A stretch of 64,000 nucleotides of DNA from Arthrobacter livingstonensis (GTDB lineage Bacteria; Actinomycetota; Actinomycetes; Actinomycetales; Micrococcaceae), in assembly GCF_003219815.1 (NCBI RefSeq), contig NZ_QJVD01000018.1, positions 1 to 64,000 of the forward strand. Reading direction: 5' to 3'. Below the pieces are notes generated by a model. That model saw only the letters and a list, made by a program, of their open reading frames with translations. It made no database searches and was not told the DNA's origin. Positions within the stretch are counted from its first letter, which is position 1. Every line of letters begins with the position of its first letter. The translations under genes and the position numbers were made by a program. This document shows positions 52,149 to 62,094 of the stretch, piece after piece.

Positions 52149-55100
52149 ATGAGACACGCTGCCCCACACCTCGACCACACACACCGAAGGTCGTGGACCA
52201 TGTTCGCGGGCGCCTCCGTGTCCGCCCTCGTCGCCGCGATGTTCATGCTCGGTGCGGCCGCGCCTGCCAACGCCGATCCCGTCGTCCCACCGCCCGGCGC
52301 CGGAATCGCCGACTCGCACTACACCCTGCTCGACGTCGACTCGCAGTCGGCCGCGTACCCGGCTCCGCCGTCGCTTGACGGCACTGCTACCGGTGCGTTC
52401 GACGGCGATTACTCGACGCAGTGGGCGTCGAACTACAACGGTGGCAACCCGGACCCGATGCCGCACTACATCACGTTCGACACCGGTGCCGAGCACACTC
52501 TCACCGGTCTTGGCTACTCCGTCAAGGTACAGGGCAACGGCCCGGTGAAAGACGTCGAGGTGCTCACCACAGACGATGCGGGCGTCGCGGCGGACGGCAA
52601 AAGCACTAAGTGGGCCTCGGCAGGGACGGCGACGTTCCACCAGCCCACAAGCAACACCGAGATCCAGTACGTCACGTTCGCCCAGCCCGTCACTGCGCGG
52701 TATGTCGAATTCAAGGTTCTCGATGCGGTGAACGGCTCGAACAACGCCTCGGCGTCCGAGATCGTCGTGTACTCCACTGACGACACCTCGGCTCTGCCGG
52801 CGGGCAAGGCCATCACCAACGCCCAGTACGCAGTCCTCGGGAAAGACTCCGAGGCTGCCAGCAACGGCGACGGTTCTGCGGAGGCTGCGTTCGATCAGAA
52901 CTATTCGACGCAGTGGGCCAGTGAGTGGCAGACGAACCCGCAGCCCGGCTTCCCGCACTGGATCACGTTCGACGTCGGCGGGTCGTTCGACCTCACCGGC
53001 CTCGGCTACTCAGTCAAGGTTCAGGGCAACGGCCCGGTGGAGGACGTCAAGGTCTTCACAACCGACGACGCCGCAGTCGCCAAGGACCCGAACGCGTCCG
53101 GATGGACGCAGTCCGGTACCGCGACCTTCGCACAGCCCACAAGCAACACAGAGATCCAATATGTCGACTTTTCCAAGCCGGTCAAGGCACGCTATGTGCG
53201 ATTCGAGGCTGAGAATTCGATCAACGGCTCGGCCAACGCATCAGCATCCGAGATCGTGGCGTATTCGACTGACAGCGACACCACGCCCGCACCGACAACG
53301 CCGAGCGGGCCGCCCTCGCCTTACACGGTCAAGGTAGATTCGGTGAACTCGTCCGGCTGGAAGTACCCGGATGACACTCCGGCGAGCCCGTTCACGGACA
53401 AGGACGGCACCTTCCACTTCGGTGAGTCCCACGCCAACTACGGCAATGAGGCGGACGGCAGCAATGGCAACATTCGCCAGTGGAACTGGTACACAGGGGT
53501 GAACATCGACACGGCCGGCCCCGACGCCGCGCTGAATGCTTCCGGCACGAACCCCGATACGACGAACTTCTGCAACTCCAGTCCTACCGGCAAGGAATCG
53601 ACGAAGGCGCCAGAGGGATCCGGCTACAAGCAGCCGAACTACTGCGACATTACGCAGATGTGGGTCGACCCCGACACAGGTGACTGGTACGGCCTCGTTC
53701 ACAATGAGTTCACGCCGCAGCCGTTCGGTGATGGCTTGCACTACGACGCCATCGACTATGCAGTCTCGCATGATCAGGGAAAGACCTGGAGCATCCCTGG
53801 CCACGCCATCACGACGCCGTACAGCACGGTCCGCGGTGACACCGCGACGTTCCCGGAGCAGACGTATTACTACGGCGACGGGGACCCCCGCCTCTACGTC
53901 GATCAGGCCTCGGGCTACTTCTACGCGTTCTACGGCTCCCGCGTCGTGAACAAGAGCGGAAGTTGGGTCGCGTTCTACGAGCACGTCGCCCGTGCCCCCA
54001 TCGCCGACAAGATGGCGACAGGATCGTGGCAGAAATGGTACGACGGGGCGTGGACGCAGCCCGGCGTCGGGGGCAAGGAGAGCAACATGACTCCTGTCAC
54101 CGAGAGCAGCACGACCGGCTACACGGCCCCCGACAAGGAATACAACCCGAACACACCGGGATCGGCCCAGCAGCAGATCACGAACGGCCAGATGCCGGCG
54201 ACGTCGCCGCTGTTTGTCATGGATGTCACGTACGATGCGTACCTCGGCCTGTATATCGGCGAGCCACAGAACCCCGACCAGTCGGGTACCGCACCGCAGG
54301 AGTTCTACGCCACGAAGAACCTCGCTACCCAGAAGTGGTTCAAGCTCGGCGATACGGGCAAGGCCTACACGACGGCGTCGTGGTACCGCTGGTTCATCGA
54401 CCCGGCCAACAAGACGAACTCGGCCGTCGTAGGCAAGTCGTTCCGCTCATACTGCTCATTCGGTTGCATGAACAACTCTTCAGCGCAGTACGCAAACATC
54501 ACGATCGACGTCGACAAGCCAGCGGCCGCGATCGACACCACCAAGGCGTACACAATCGCGAACGGTGACAAGCAGTTGCTCACCGTGACCGCCGCCGGCA
54601 CGGGCCTGACAAGCGCGGCCACGGCCGACAAAGCAGCCGGGGCCTGGACCTTCGCTGCCAGCGGCGATGGCGCGTACACGATCACCGACCAAGCTGGCGT
54701 GCTGCTCGGCGTCGACGCTTCGAAGACGTCGGACCGCGCCTGGGGCACACCGTTGACCCTCACGGCGAAGGATGCAGCCGGCGTCGGCCAGCAGTGGTTC
54801 ATCGTGCCGAACACGTCGCCTACAACAGGGGAGGCGACCGGCAGCTTCCGGCTCGTCAACCGGTACTCCGGGCTGGTTTTGGGGATCGGTTCTGCAAAGG
54901 CAGCGACCACCCCGGGCCGCACCTGGGACCAGAAGACAGCTGCCGCGGGCGGCCTCACCACGGCCGCGGAGCAGACGCTGACTCTCGCCGTCTACCAGGG
55001 ATCCGGCACCACAACGACTGCGACCACAGTGTTGAAAGACAGCCGCGGGAACCCGCTGGCCGGCGGAACCGCATCTTATTATGCCAGTGGGGCCTGGCAT

Positions 55101-56000
55101 ACGATCGGTACCACTGGCATTAAGGGCACGGTGGATGCGCAAATCCCGCCCGGTAGCTACTCGTTCGCGATGACCTACAACGGCACTCGGCAACAGGTCA
55201 ACGGTCAGGTGGTATCCGGCATTTCGCAGTCCGTCGAATTCCATACTGCGTTGGTGAACGTGTGGACCCAAAGTCACACGAGCACGCCCATCGGTGGTGC
55301 GTCCGCATCGTATTATGCGGCTGGTGAGTATCATCCGATCACGACCCCCAATGCGAACGATTCCCGCATAGTGCAGGCCCAGATGCTACCCGGCACGTAC
55401 TCCTTCCAGAATGTCTACAACGGCACTCGGGAACAGAAGAAGTTCACGGTCCTCGAACCGAACCCGAACAATGGTGCGAATAGCAGCCAGTCCGTGTACT
55501 TCCACACCGCGTTGGTGAACGTGGGCCTGCAGAGCAGCAAGGGCGCCGCCCTCACTGCCGATTCCGCGTCGTATTATGCCGGCAGCTGGCGCGATATGAC
55601 CGGTGCGCAGGCTGAGATGTTGCCGGGCACCTACAGCTTCGCAGTGACCTACAACGGGATGCGCAGCCAGAAGCAGTACACGGTCATAGAGCCCAACCCG
55701 AACAACCACGCGAATGCGACGCAGACTGTTGCGTTCGCGACCACGCTGGTGAATGTGCAGACACAATCGGTCACCGGCGCAGGCAAGGTCAGCGGGATCA
55801 TCAGCGGCGCGGCGTCCTTCTACGCCGGCAGCTGGCGCAACATCACCACTGAGAACCCAAACAACAAGAAGATCGTGCAAACCGAGATGCTCCCTGGCAC
55901 CTACAGCTTCGCGGATGTCTACAACGGCAAGCGGGTACAGAAACAGGCCGCAGTCGGCACCGGTCCCAACCAGATCGTCTACTTCAACTACACCATCTGA
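52149..56000 (+). CDS. Large secreted multi-domain carbohydrate-associated protein
   Basis: A 1283-residue exported protein. Signal peptide about 1-42 (SALVAAMFMLGAAAPANA). Two duplicated F5/8 type C (discoidin) domains at about 50-215 and 222-375, each with GLGYSVKVQGNGPV and ASASEI. Linker near 378-392. A region about 390-795 with repeated Trp/Tyr and Asp-rich strands (DITQMWVDPDTGDWYGLVHN, HDQGKTWSIPGHA, GDGDPRLYVDQASGYFYAF) that looks like a glycosidase- or sialidase-type beta-propeller, but no known catalytic motif can be assigned. A ricin-B-like trefoil at about 797-950 (DKQLLTVTAAGTG, QQWFIVPNTS). Four tandem C-terminal repeats of about 75-90 residues with ASYYA-G-W and LPGTYSF-YNG cores. 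A LacI-type operator upstream suggests sugar control. Likely acts on a glycan outside the cell. Confidence 0.8.
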   Translation: MRHAAPHLDHTHRRSWTMFAGASVSALVAAMFMLGAAAPANADPVVPPPGAGIADSHYTLLDVDSQSAAYPAPPSLDGTATGAFDGDYSTQWASNYNGGNPDPMPHYITFDTGAEHTLTGLGYSVKVQGNGPVKDVEVLTTDDAGVAADGKSTKWASAGTATFHQPTSNTEIQYVTFAQPVTARYVEFKVLDAVNGSNNASASEIVVYSTDDTSALPAGKAITNAQYAVLGKDSEAASNGDGSAEAAFDQNYSTQWASEWQTNPQPGFPHWITFDVGGSFDLTGLGYSVKVQGNGPVEDVKVFTTDDAAVAKDPNASGWTQSGTATFAQPTSNTEIQYVDFSKPVKARYVRFEAENSINGSANASASEIVAYSTDSDTTPAPTTPSGPPSPYTVKVDSVNSSGWKYPDDTPASPFTDKDGTFHFGESHANYGNEADGSNGNIRQWNWYTGVNIDTAGPDAALNASGTNPDTTNFCNSSPTGKESTKAPEGSGYKQPNYCDITQMWVDPDTGDWYGLVHNEFTPQPFGDGLHYDAIDYAVSHDQGKTWSIPGHAITTPYSTVRGDTATFPEQTYYYGDGDPRLYVDQASGYFYAFYGSRVVNKSGSWVAFYEHVARAPIADKMATGSWQKWYDGAWTQPGVGGKESNMTPVTESSTTGYTAPDKEYNPNTPGSAQQQITNGQMPATSPLFVMDVTYDAYLGLYIGEPQNPDQSGTAPQEFYATKNLATQKWFKLGDTGKAYTTASWYRWFIDPANKTNSAVVGKSFRSYCSFGCMNNSSAQYANITIDVDKPAAAIDTTKAYTIANGDKQLLTVTAAGTGLTSAATADKAAGAWTFAASGDGAYTITDQAGVLLGVDASKTSDRAWGTPLTLTAKDAAGVGQQWFIVPNTSPTTGEATGSFRLVNRYSGLVLGIGSAKAATTPGRTWDQKTAAAGGLTTAAEQTLTLAVYQGSGTTTTATTVLKDSRGNPLAGGTASYYASGAWHTIGTTGIKGTVDAQIPPGSYSFAMTYNGTRQQVNGQVVSGISQSVEFHTALVNVWTQSHTSTPIGGASASYYAAGEYHPITTPNANDSRIVQAQMLPGTYSFQNVYNGTREQKKFTVLEPNPNNGANSSQSVYFHTALVNVGLQSSKGAALTADSASYYAGSWRDMTGAQAEMLPGTYSFAVTYNGMRSQKQYTVIEPNPNNHANATQTVAFATTLVNVQTQSVTGAGKVSGIISGAASFYAGSWRNITTENPNNKKIVQTEMLPGTYSFADVYNGKRVQKQAAVGTGPNQIVYFNYTI
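55010..55997 (+). repeat. Four C-terminal repeats in the secreted protein
   Basis: Units begin near 55010, 55250, 55505 and 55740, each with a core ASYYA-GxW, then LPGTYSF and YNG-R-QK, and linked by TALVNVxxQS. The first lacks TALVNV. They resemble beta-sandwich adhesion or glycan-binding modules found in other actinobacterial exoproteins. Confidence 0.8.
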
Positions 56001-56043
56001 CAAATACCAGGGCCGCATGGCCGTAAGTCAAAGTCAGCGTTCC

Positions 56044-56083
56044 AAGCGGCGTGACCCGGTAGTTCGGGGTCACGCCGCCTTTG
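56044..56083 (+). terminator. Terminator after the secreted protein
   Basis: A strong inverted repeat, AAGCGGCGTGACCC (56044-56057) facing GGGTCACGCCGCCTT (56068-56082) with one bulge, then TTTGAG. It closes the secreted protein's transcript. Confidence 0.8.
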
Positions 56084-56295
56084 AGTCCCATAAGAGGTTC
56101 CCTTTGCGGGACGCACGGATCATCGACTGGCTCGGGAGTCTTGGTCTTGTTGACGTCCACACCAGGCCAAGGCTTGGTGACCCGAATTTGAGAATACCGA
56201 CAGCCAGCTTGAGAACCTACACGTGCCTGGCCGCACCAACACCCTTCCGCGCATGGCATCGGCACCATGGGCCGGTCGCCGTCATGGCGGCCCGT
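56084..56295. other. Intergenic DNA between the secreted protein and tetR
   Basis: About 210 bp without a gene. Nothing beyond the terminator to its left stands out. Confidence 0.4.
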
Positions 56296-56904
56296 CTACG
56301 GCAGCGTGCCGGCCAGCCCGTTCCAGGCCATGGTCTCCAGCACCGGGCGGGCCGTGGCCGTATCGGCGCGCCGGCCGTGCAGCCGCACGCTGTGTGGGGT
56401 GGAGTTGATCAGGCCAAACACGGCGTGGGCCTGCAGGCGCCGCAATGGTGCATCCCGCTCCGGGTAGAGCCGGCCCAGCACCTCAACCCACAGCTCCACG
56501 TAAGCGCGCTGCAGGGCGCGCACCTGGCGGCGGTCCTCGGGGCTGAGCGAATCAAAGTCCCGGTCCTGGACGCGGATCACATCAGGTTTAGCCAGGGCGA
56601 AGTCGACCTGGAACGCGAGCAGTTCACGCAGGGAGGTGGCGTCGTCGGCCCCGGCGTCAAGTACGGCGCGCCCGCCGGCCAGCAGGTCCTCGCTCACGCC
56701 CACCAGCAGCGCGCCCAGGAGGGCCTGCTTGCCGCTGAAGTGCCGGTACACGGCCGGTCCGCTCACGCCGGCGGCCGCGCCAAGGTCCTCGATGGACACG
56801 CCGTTGAAGCCGCGCTGGGCAAACAGGAGGGCGGCGGAATCGAGCAGCACGGTGCGACGGTTGGCCTTGGCCTCGGTGCGCGTGGTGGCTGGGGACTCGC
56901 TCAT
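56296..56904 (-). CDS. TetR-family regulator of the leucine operon (probable)
   Basis: A 202-residue repressor from ATG 56904, chosen because AAGGA lies just before it; in-frame starts at 56925 and 56937 lack one. HTH: TVLLDSAALLFAQRGFNGVS and IEDLGAAAGVSGPAVYRHFS, with KQALLGALL after it. The C-terminal domain is of usual length and holds EVLGRLYPERDAPLRRL. Divergent from the carboxylase operon across 135 bp, with candidate operators in the gap. Confidence 0.9.
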   Translation of the reverse strand: MSESPATTRTEAKANRRTVLLDSAALLFAQRGFNGVSIEDLGAAAGVSGPAVYRHFSGKQALLGALLVGVSEDLLAGGRAVLDAGADDATSLRELLAFQVDFALAKPDVIRVQDRDFDSLSPEDRRQVRALQRAYVELWVEVLGRLYPERDAPLRRLQAHAVFGLINSTPHSVRLHGRRADTATARPVLETMAWNGLAGTLP

Positions 56905-56940
56905 GCTTTTCCTTGTGCTGGACATCACAGAATTCACGGG

Positions 56941-56978
56941 CTAACCTGAAACTCAGTTAGTGACTATTAACTTAGCAT
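56941..56978. promoter_or_regulatory. Candidate operator and promoter region, tetR / leucine operon
   Basis: Inverted motifs occur in the divergent gap: CTAAC at 56941-56945 facing GTTAG at 56956-56960, and AGTTA facing TAACT (56955-56972). The half-sites are short and imperfect. TetR regulators usually bind such repeats over their own promoter, which would be here. Confidence 0.4.
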
Positions 56979-57039
56979 GTGAATTCGGCCGATGTAAGGC
57001 ACCGTCCGGTGTCTGCGGCCGGGAACGGAATACTCGTCA

Positions 57040-58647
57040 ATGGAGACTTTGCAAAGCCGCGTGGAGCCGGGCGGGGACGCGTTCGTGCGCAATGACGCCG
57101 CGCAGCGTGAACTGGTGGCCGAGCTGCGCGGACGCCTGCGCACCACGGCGCTGGGCGGTCCGGCGAAATCCCGCGAACGCCACGTGGCGCGCGGGAAGCT
57201 GCTGCCGAGGGACCGTGTTGACCGCCTGCTTGACGACGGCAGCCCGTTTTTGGAGATCGCGCCCCTGGCAGCCAACGGGATGTACGACGACGCATCGCCG
57301 GGGGCCGGGGTGATCGCCGGCATCGGCGTGGTCCACGGCCGACACGTCATGGTGGTGTCCAACGACGCCACCGTCAAGGGCGGGACCTATTACCCGATGA
57401 CGGTGAAGAAGCACCTGCGGGCGCAGGAGATTGCGCTGGAAAACCGGCTGCCGTGCATCTACCTGGTGGATTCCGGCGGCGCCTTTTTGCCCAAACAGGA
57501 CGAGGTGTTTCCGGACAGGGAGCACTTTGGCCGGATCTTCTTCAACCAGGCCCAGCTGTCTGCACGGAAGATCCCGCAGATCGCCTCCGTCATGGGATCC
57601 TGCACGGCCGGCGGCGCCTACGTTCCGGCCATGAGCGACGAGACCGTCATAGTCCGCAACCAGGGCACCATCTTTTTGGGCGGTCCGCCGCTGGTGAAGG
57701 CGGCCATCGGGGAAATTGTCACGGCGGAGGAGCTGGGCGGCGGCGACGTCCACGCCCGCATCTCAGGCGTGGTGGACCACCTGGCCGAAAACGACGAACA
57801 CGCCCTGCAAATTGTGCGCGACATTGTGGCCACCCTGCCGGAAAACCCGTCCCCGGCCTGGGATCTGGATCCCGTCCTGGCACCGGAGGCGGATCCGGGC
57901 GAGCTGTACGGCGCCGTCCCCACTGACCTCAACACTGCCTATGACATCCGCGAAGTGATCGCACGCCTTGTCGACGGCAGCAAATTCCATGAATTCAAGA
58001 AGAACTACGGCACCACGCTGGTCACCGGCTTCGCCCGGCTGCACGGCCACCCGGTGGGCATTGTGGCGAACAACGGCGTGCTGTTCAGCGAGTCGGCCAT
58101 GAAGGGCGCGCACTTTATTGAACTGTGCGACCAGCGCGGCATTCCGCTGATCTTCCTGCAAAACCTCAACGGCTTCATGGTGGGCAAGGACTACGAACAG
58201 GGCGGCATTGCCAAGCACGGCGCCAAGATGGTCACCGCTGTCGCCACGGCGCGTGTGCCCAAGCTGACCGTCATCGTGGGTGGCTCGTTTGGCGCCGGCA
58301 ACTACTCCATGTGCGGGCGGGCCTACTCGCCGCGCTTCCTGTGGATGTGGCCGGCCGCCCGCATTTCCGTCATGGGGGGCAACCAGGCCTCCTCCGTCCT
58401 GGCCACCGTCAAGCGGGACCAGCGTGAACGGCTTGGGGAGGAGTGGTCCGCCGAGGACGAGGAGGCCTTCAAGGCCCCCATCAGGGCCCAGTACGAGGAC
58501 CAGGGCAGCCCGTATTACTCCACGGCCCGGCTTTGGGACGACGGCGTCATCGACCCCGCGGACACCCGCACCGTGCTGGGCCTGGCCCTGGACGTCTGTG
58601 CCCGGACGCCGCTGCCGGACACCTCCTTCGGCCTCTTTAGAATGTGA
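57040..58647 (+). CDS. accD1: 3-methylcrotonyl-CoA carboxylase beta subunit (carboxyltransferase)
   Basis: A 535-residue carboxyltransferase that moves CO2 from biotin to 3-methylcrotonyl-CoA. N-half crotonase-like: [20 protein letters not shown] and [21 protein letters not shown]-half: [40 protein letters not shown], and [20 protein letters not shown]. The motif [20 protein letters not shown] is typical of the MCC beta type. Operon context with biotin carboxylase, acyl-CoA dehydrogenase and CoA-transferase matches accD1 of M. tuberculosis. Confidence 0.93.
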   Translation: METLQSRVEPGGDAFVRNDAAQRELVAELRGRLRTTALGGPAKSRERHVARGKLLPRDRVDRLLDDGSPFLEIAPLAANGMYDDASPGAGVIAGIGVVHGRHVMVVSNDATVKGGTYYPMTVKKHLRAQEIALENRLPCIYLVDSGGAFLPKQDEVFPDREHFGRIFFNQAQLSARKIPQIASVMGSCTAGGAYVPAMSDETVIVRNQGTIFLGGPPLVKAAIGEIVTAEELGGGDVHARISGVVDHLAENDEHALQIVRDIVATLPENPSPAWDLDPVLAPEADPGELYGAVPTDLNTAYDIREVIARLVDGSKFHEFKKNYGTTLVTGFARLHGHPVGIVANNGVLFSESAMKGAHFIELCDQRGIPLIFLQNLNGFMVGKDYEQGGIAKHGAKMVTAVATARVPKLTVIVGGSFGAGNYSMCGRAYSPRFLWMWPAARISVMGGNQASSVLATVKRDQRERLGEEWSAEDEEAFKAPIRAQYEDQGSPYYSTARLWDDGVIDPADTRTVLGLALDVCARTPLPDTSFGLFRM

Positions 58648-58654
58648 GCCAGCC

Positions 58655-60883
58655 TTGACCCCAACCCTTGAACCCGCCCTTTTTGACACGGTTCTGGTCG
58701 CCAACCGCGGCGAGATTGCCTGCCGCGTCATCCGCACCCTGAAGACGCTGGGCATCCGGTCCGTAGCCGTCTATTCCGTGGCCGACGCCGGTGCCCGCCA
58801 TGTGCGCGAGGCCGACGAAGCGCTGTGCATCGGCCCGGCTGCCGCGAGTGAAAGCTACCTGAACATTGCCGCCATCGTGGCCGCCTGCCGGGAATCCGGC
58901 GCACAAGCCGTCCACCCCGGCTATGGCTTCCTGTCCGAAAACCTGGCGTTTGCCCGGGCGCTGGCGGACGCAGGCATCACGTTCATCGGCCCCAACATCG
59001 AGGCGCTGAACGTCATGGGGGACAAGATCCGCTCCAAAAACCATGTGTCAGCGGCCGGCGTGCCCGTGGTTCCGGGCATCTCCGAGCCAGGGCTCACGGA
59101 CGCGGACCTGATGGCGGCTGCGGAAGGCATCGGCTACCCCCTCCTGATCAAGCCGTCCGCCGGTGGCGGCGGCAAGGGCATGCACGCCGTGTGGGGGCCG
59201 GAGGAACTGCCGGCCACGCTGGCCACGGCCCGGCGCGTGGCGGCCAGCTCCTTTGGCGACGACACCCTGTTCCTGGAACGCCTCGTTTCCACCCCCCGCC
59301 ACATTGAGGTGCAGATCCTCGGCGACAATTACGGCAATGTGATCCATCTGGGCGAGCGCGAATGCTCCCTCCAGCGCCGCCACCAAAAGGTCATTGAGGA
59401 GGCCCCGTCACCGCTGCTGGATTCCCTGGACGACGGCGGCGCCACGCGGGCCCGCATCGGAGCGGCCGCGTGCGCCGCGGCCGCCAGCGTGAACTACACG
59501 GGCGCCGGCACGGTGGAGTTCCTGGTCTCCAACGACAACCCCGAGGAATTCTTCTTCATGGAGATGAACACCCGGCTGCAGGTGGAGCACCCCGTCACCG
59601 AAATGGTGGTGCGGGCCAACGGGGAAACCCTTGACCTGGTCGCCTGGCAACTGCGGATCGCGGCGGGGGAGAGGCTCACGGTGGCCCAGGCCGGCGTCGT
59701 GCTCGAAGGGCATGCGGTAGAGGCCAGGGTGTACTCGGAAAATCCGGCGCAGGGGTTCCTGCCCTCGGTCGGCACCGTGTCCGTGCTGGATGAATCCGTG
59801 GCCGCGCGCACCGGCGTGCGGGTGGACGGCTCGCTCCTGCCGGGCCTGGAAATTTCAGCGAACTACGACCCCATGCTGGCCAAGGTCATTGCCTGGGGTG
59901 CGGACCGTTCCGAGGCGCTGGCCCGGCTGGATGCGGCGCTGCGCGACTATGTGGTGTTGGGTGTGTCCACGAACGTGGAATACCTGCGCCTGCTCATCAA
60001 CGACGACGACGTGCAGGCCGGTCGGCTCGACACGAACCTCATTGAGCGCAAGCTTCCCGACATGGCGTTCCGACAGCTGGGGGCTGCCGAGTACGCCGCG
60101 GCGGCGCTGTGGTGGCGCTCCGCGGTCGAGCTCGTCGAAGCCCGCGTCGAGACCCAGGCTCCCTCGGCGGCGGACCAGCGTTCCCTCGGTCGCTTCCCGG
60201 CCGACGGCCGCGGGCGGCCTTACAGCCTCCTTGACGTGAGCTACGGAAACGCTGGCTCCACCGCCTATCCGGTGGTCGGGTCTCCGCCGCCTCCCCGTCC
60301 GTGGTCACGCACCGACGGGTGGCGGCTTGGCGATTCTGCCCCGTGGCGGGTTGCCTTTGCGGGTCCCGGCCGCACCGATGTGGTGACGGTCAGCGGCACG
60401 GAAGGGGCCGGCGTCGTGCATGTCATGGCGGCCGGCGAAAGCAGCGAACACAGCGCCCGGCTCGTCGATGCGCAGGGCAGCGGGCTGGAGCTGCTCTGGG
60501 ACGGCGGGTCCCGACAGTACCGGGTGGCGTTTCAGGGGGGCGCCGTCATCCTGGGCAGCGATGGCTGGACCGTCCAGGTGCCCGTGCTGACCCGCGACGC
60601 TGCCACACACCGCATGCTTTCCGGGATCGAGCATGAGGACGCTGCCGCCAACCCGGACGTGCGCAGCCCCATGCCCGGCACCGTCACCACTGTGAGCGTG
60701 GACAGCGGATCGCGAGTGGAGGCCGGCACCGTGCTGCTGGCTGTCGAGGCCATGAAGATGGAGCACCAGCTCACCGCCGGCGTGGCCGGCACCGTCCACC
60801 TCAGCGTCACCGTTGGCAGCCTGGTCAAGGCAGACCAGATTGTTGCCACCATTCAAGCCTTCGAAGGAGAACCCAATGCCTAA
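58655..60883 (+). CDS. accA1: 3-methylcrotonyl-CoA carboxylase alpha subunit (biotin carboxylase/BCCP)
   Basis: A 742-residue subunit with three parts. Biotin carboxylase: LVANRGEIACRVIRTLKTLG, ATP-grasp loop KPSAGGGGKGMHAVWG, GERECSLQRRHQKVIEEAPS, EMNTRLQVEHPVTEMV. A BT-like middle. BCCP at the C-terminus with the biotinylated Lys in VEAMKMEHQLTAG. No ATG fits; TTG 58655 is the best in-frame start and lies 8 bp after the beta subunit stop. It overlaps the acyl-CoA dehydrogenase by 8 nt. Confidence 0.93.
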   Translation: MTPTLEPALFDTVLVANRGEIACRVIRTLKTLGIRSVAVYSVADAGARHVREADEALCIGPAAASESYLNIAAIVAACRESGAQAVHPGYGFLSENLAFARALADAGITFIGPNIEALNVMGDKIRSKNHVSAAGVPVVPGISEPGLTDADLMAAAEGIGYPLLIKPSAGGGGKGMHAVWGPEELPATLATARRVAASSFGDDTLFLERLVSTPRHIEVQILGDNYGNVIHLGERECSLQRRHQKVIEEAPSPLLDSLDDGGATRARIGAAACAAAASVNYTGAGTVEFLVSNDNPEEFFFMEMNTRLQVEHPVTEMVVRANGETLDLVAWQLRIAAGERLTVAQAGVVLEGHAVEARVYSENPAQGFLPSVGTVSVLDESVAARTGVRVDGSLLPGLEISANYDPMLAKVIAWGADRSEALARLDAALRDYVVLGVSTNVEYLRLLINDDDVQAGRLDTNLIERKLPDMAFRQLGAAEYAAAALWWRSAVELVEARVETQAPSAADQRSLGRFPADGRGRPYSLLDVSYGNAGSTAYPVVGSPPPPRPWSRTDGWRLGDSAPWRVAFAGPGRTDVVTVSGTEGAGVVHVMAAGESSEHSARLVDAQGSGLELLWDGGSRQYRVAFQGGAVILGSDGWTVQVPVLTRDAATHRMLSGIEHEDAAANPDVRSPMPGTVTTVSVDSGSRVEAGTVLLAVEAMKMEHQLTAGVAGTVHLSVTVGSLVKADQIVATIQAFEGEPNA

Positions 60884-62039
60884 TTTTGACCTCAGCGACG
60901 AATACCAGGACCTCAGCGACACCGTCCGGGACTTCGCCGACAACGTGGTGGCCCCCGTGTCCGCCAAGCACGACGAGGAACACAGCTTCCCCTATGACGT
61001 CGTGGCGCAAATGGGGGAGATGGGCCTGTTCGGGCTGCCCTTCCCGGAGGAATACGGCGGCATGGGCGGGGACTACTTCGCGCTGGCGCTGGCCCTGGAA
61101 CAACTGGGCCGAGTGGACCAGTCAGTGGCCATCACGCTCGAGGCCGGCGTCTCACTGGGCGCCATGCCGGTCCACCGCTTTGGCACCGAGGCCCAAAAGC
61201 AGGAGTGGCTGCCCTCCCTGGCTGCGGGCGAGGCGCTTGCCGGCTTTGGCTTGACCGAGCCCGACGCCGGCTCCGACGCCGGGGGCACCACCACCAAGGC
61301 GCGGCTTGAGGGTGGGGAATGGATCCTCGACGGGCACAAGCAGTTCATCACCAACTCGGGCACGGACATCACGAAGTTTGTGACCATGACGGCGGTGACG
61401 GGCACCTCCGAACGTGCCAACGGCTCCGTCAAGAAGGAAATCTCCACCATCCTGGTGCCCAACGGAACGCCCGGGTTCACCGTGGAGAAGGCGTACAACA
61501 AGGTGGGCTGGAACGCCTCCGACACTCACCCACTGACCCTCGTGGACGTGCACGTGCCCGAGGAAAATCTGATCGGCGTCCGGGGCCGGGGCTATGCGAA
61601 TTTCCTGTCCATCCTGGACGAGGGCCGCATCGCCATCGCCGCCCTGGCCACCGGAACTGCGCAGGGCTGCGTGGACGAGGCCGTCCGCTACGCCAAGGAC
61701 CGCTCGGCCTTTGGCCACAACATTGGCCACTACCAGGGCATCTCATTCAAGATCGCCCGCATGCAGACCCGCGCCCACACCGCCCGGCTGGCCTACTACG
61801 ACGCCGCCGCCCGCATGCTGGCCGGCAAGCCGTTCAAGACCGAGGCGGCCATCGCTAAGATGGTCGCAAGCGAGGCGGCCATGGACAACGCCCGCGACGC
61901 CACCCAGGTTTTTGGCGGCTACGGGTTCATCAACGAGTTCGCCGTGGCCCGCCACTACCGTGATTCGAAGATCCTGGAGATAGGGGAGGGCACCACGGAA
62001 GTGCAGCTCATGCTCATAGCCCGCGAACTCGGCCTGTGA
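60876..62039 (+). CDS. fadE19: Acyl-CoA dehydrogenase (isovaleryl-CoA dehydrogenase-like)
   Basis: A 387-residue flavoenzyme from ATG 60876 with GAAGGAG upstream. Motifs: FGLTEPDAGSDAGGTTTK, WILDGHKQFITNSGTDIT, ATQVFGGYGFINEFAVARHY and the C-terminal IGEGTTEVQLMLIAREL. In this operon it should oxidise isovaleryl-CoA (or a related short branched acyl-CoA) to the carboxylase substrate. FadE19 of M. tuberculosis lies in the same place. Start overlaps the alpha subunit gene by 8 nt. Confidence 0.9.
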   Translation: MPNFDLSDEYQDLSDTVRDFADNVVAPVSAKHDEEHSFPYDVVAQMGEMGLFGLPFPEEYGGMGGDYFALALALEQLGRVDQSVAITLEAGVSLGAMPVHRFGTEAQKQEWLPSLAAGEALAGFGLTEPDAGSDAGGTTTKARLEGGEWILDGHKQFITNSGTDITKFVTMTAVTGTSERANGSVKKEISTILVPNGTPGFTVEKAYNKVGWNASDTHPLTLVDVHVPEENLIGVRGRGYANFLSILDEGRIAIAALATGTAQGCVDEAVRYAKDRSAFGHNIGHYQGISFKIARMQTRAHTARLAYYDAAARMLAGKPFKTEAAIAKMVASEAAMDNARDATQVFGGYGFINEFAVARHYRDSKILEIGEGTTEVQLMLIARELGL

Positions 62040-62094
62040 CTGACGGTGTCGAGCCTGTTGAGACCAGTCCCCAACACAGTGAAAGGTATTAGCG

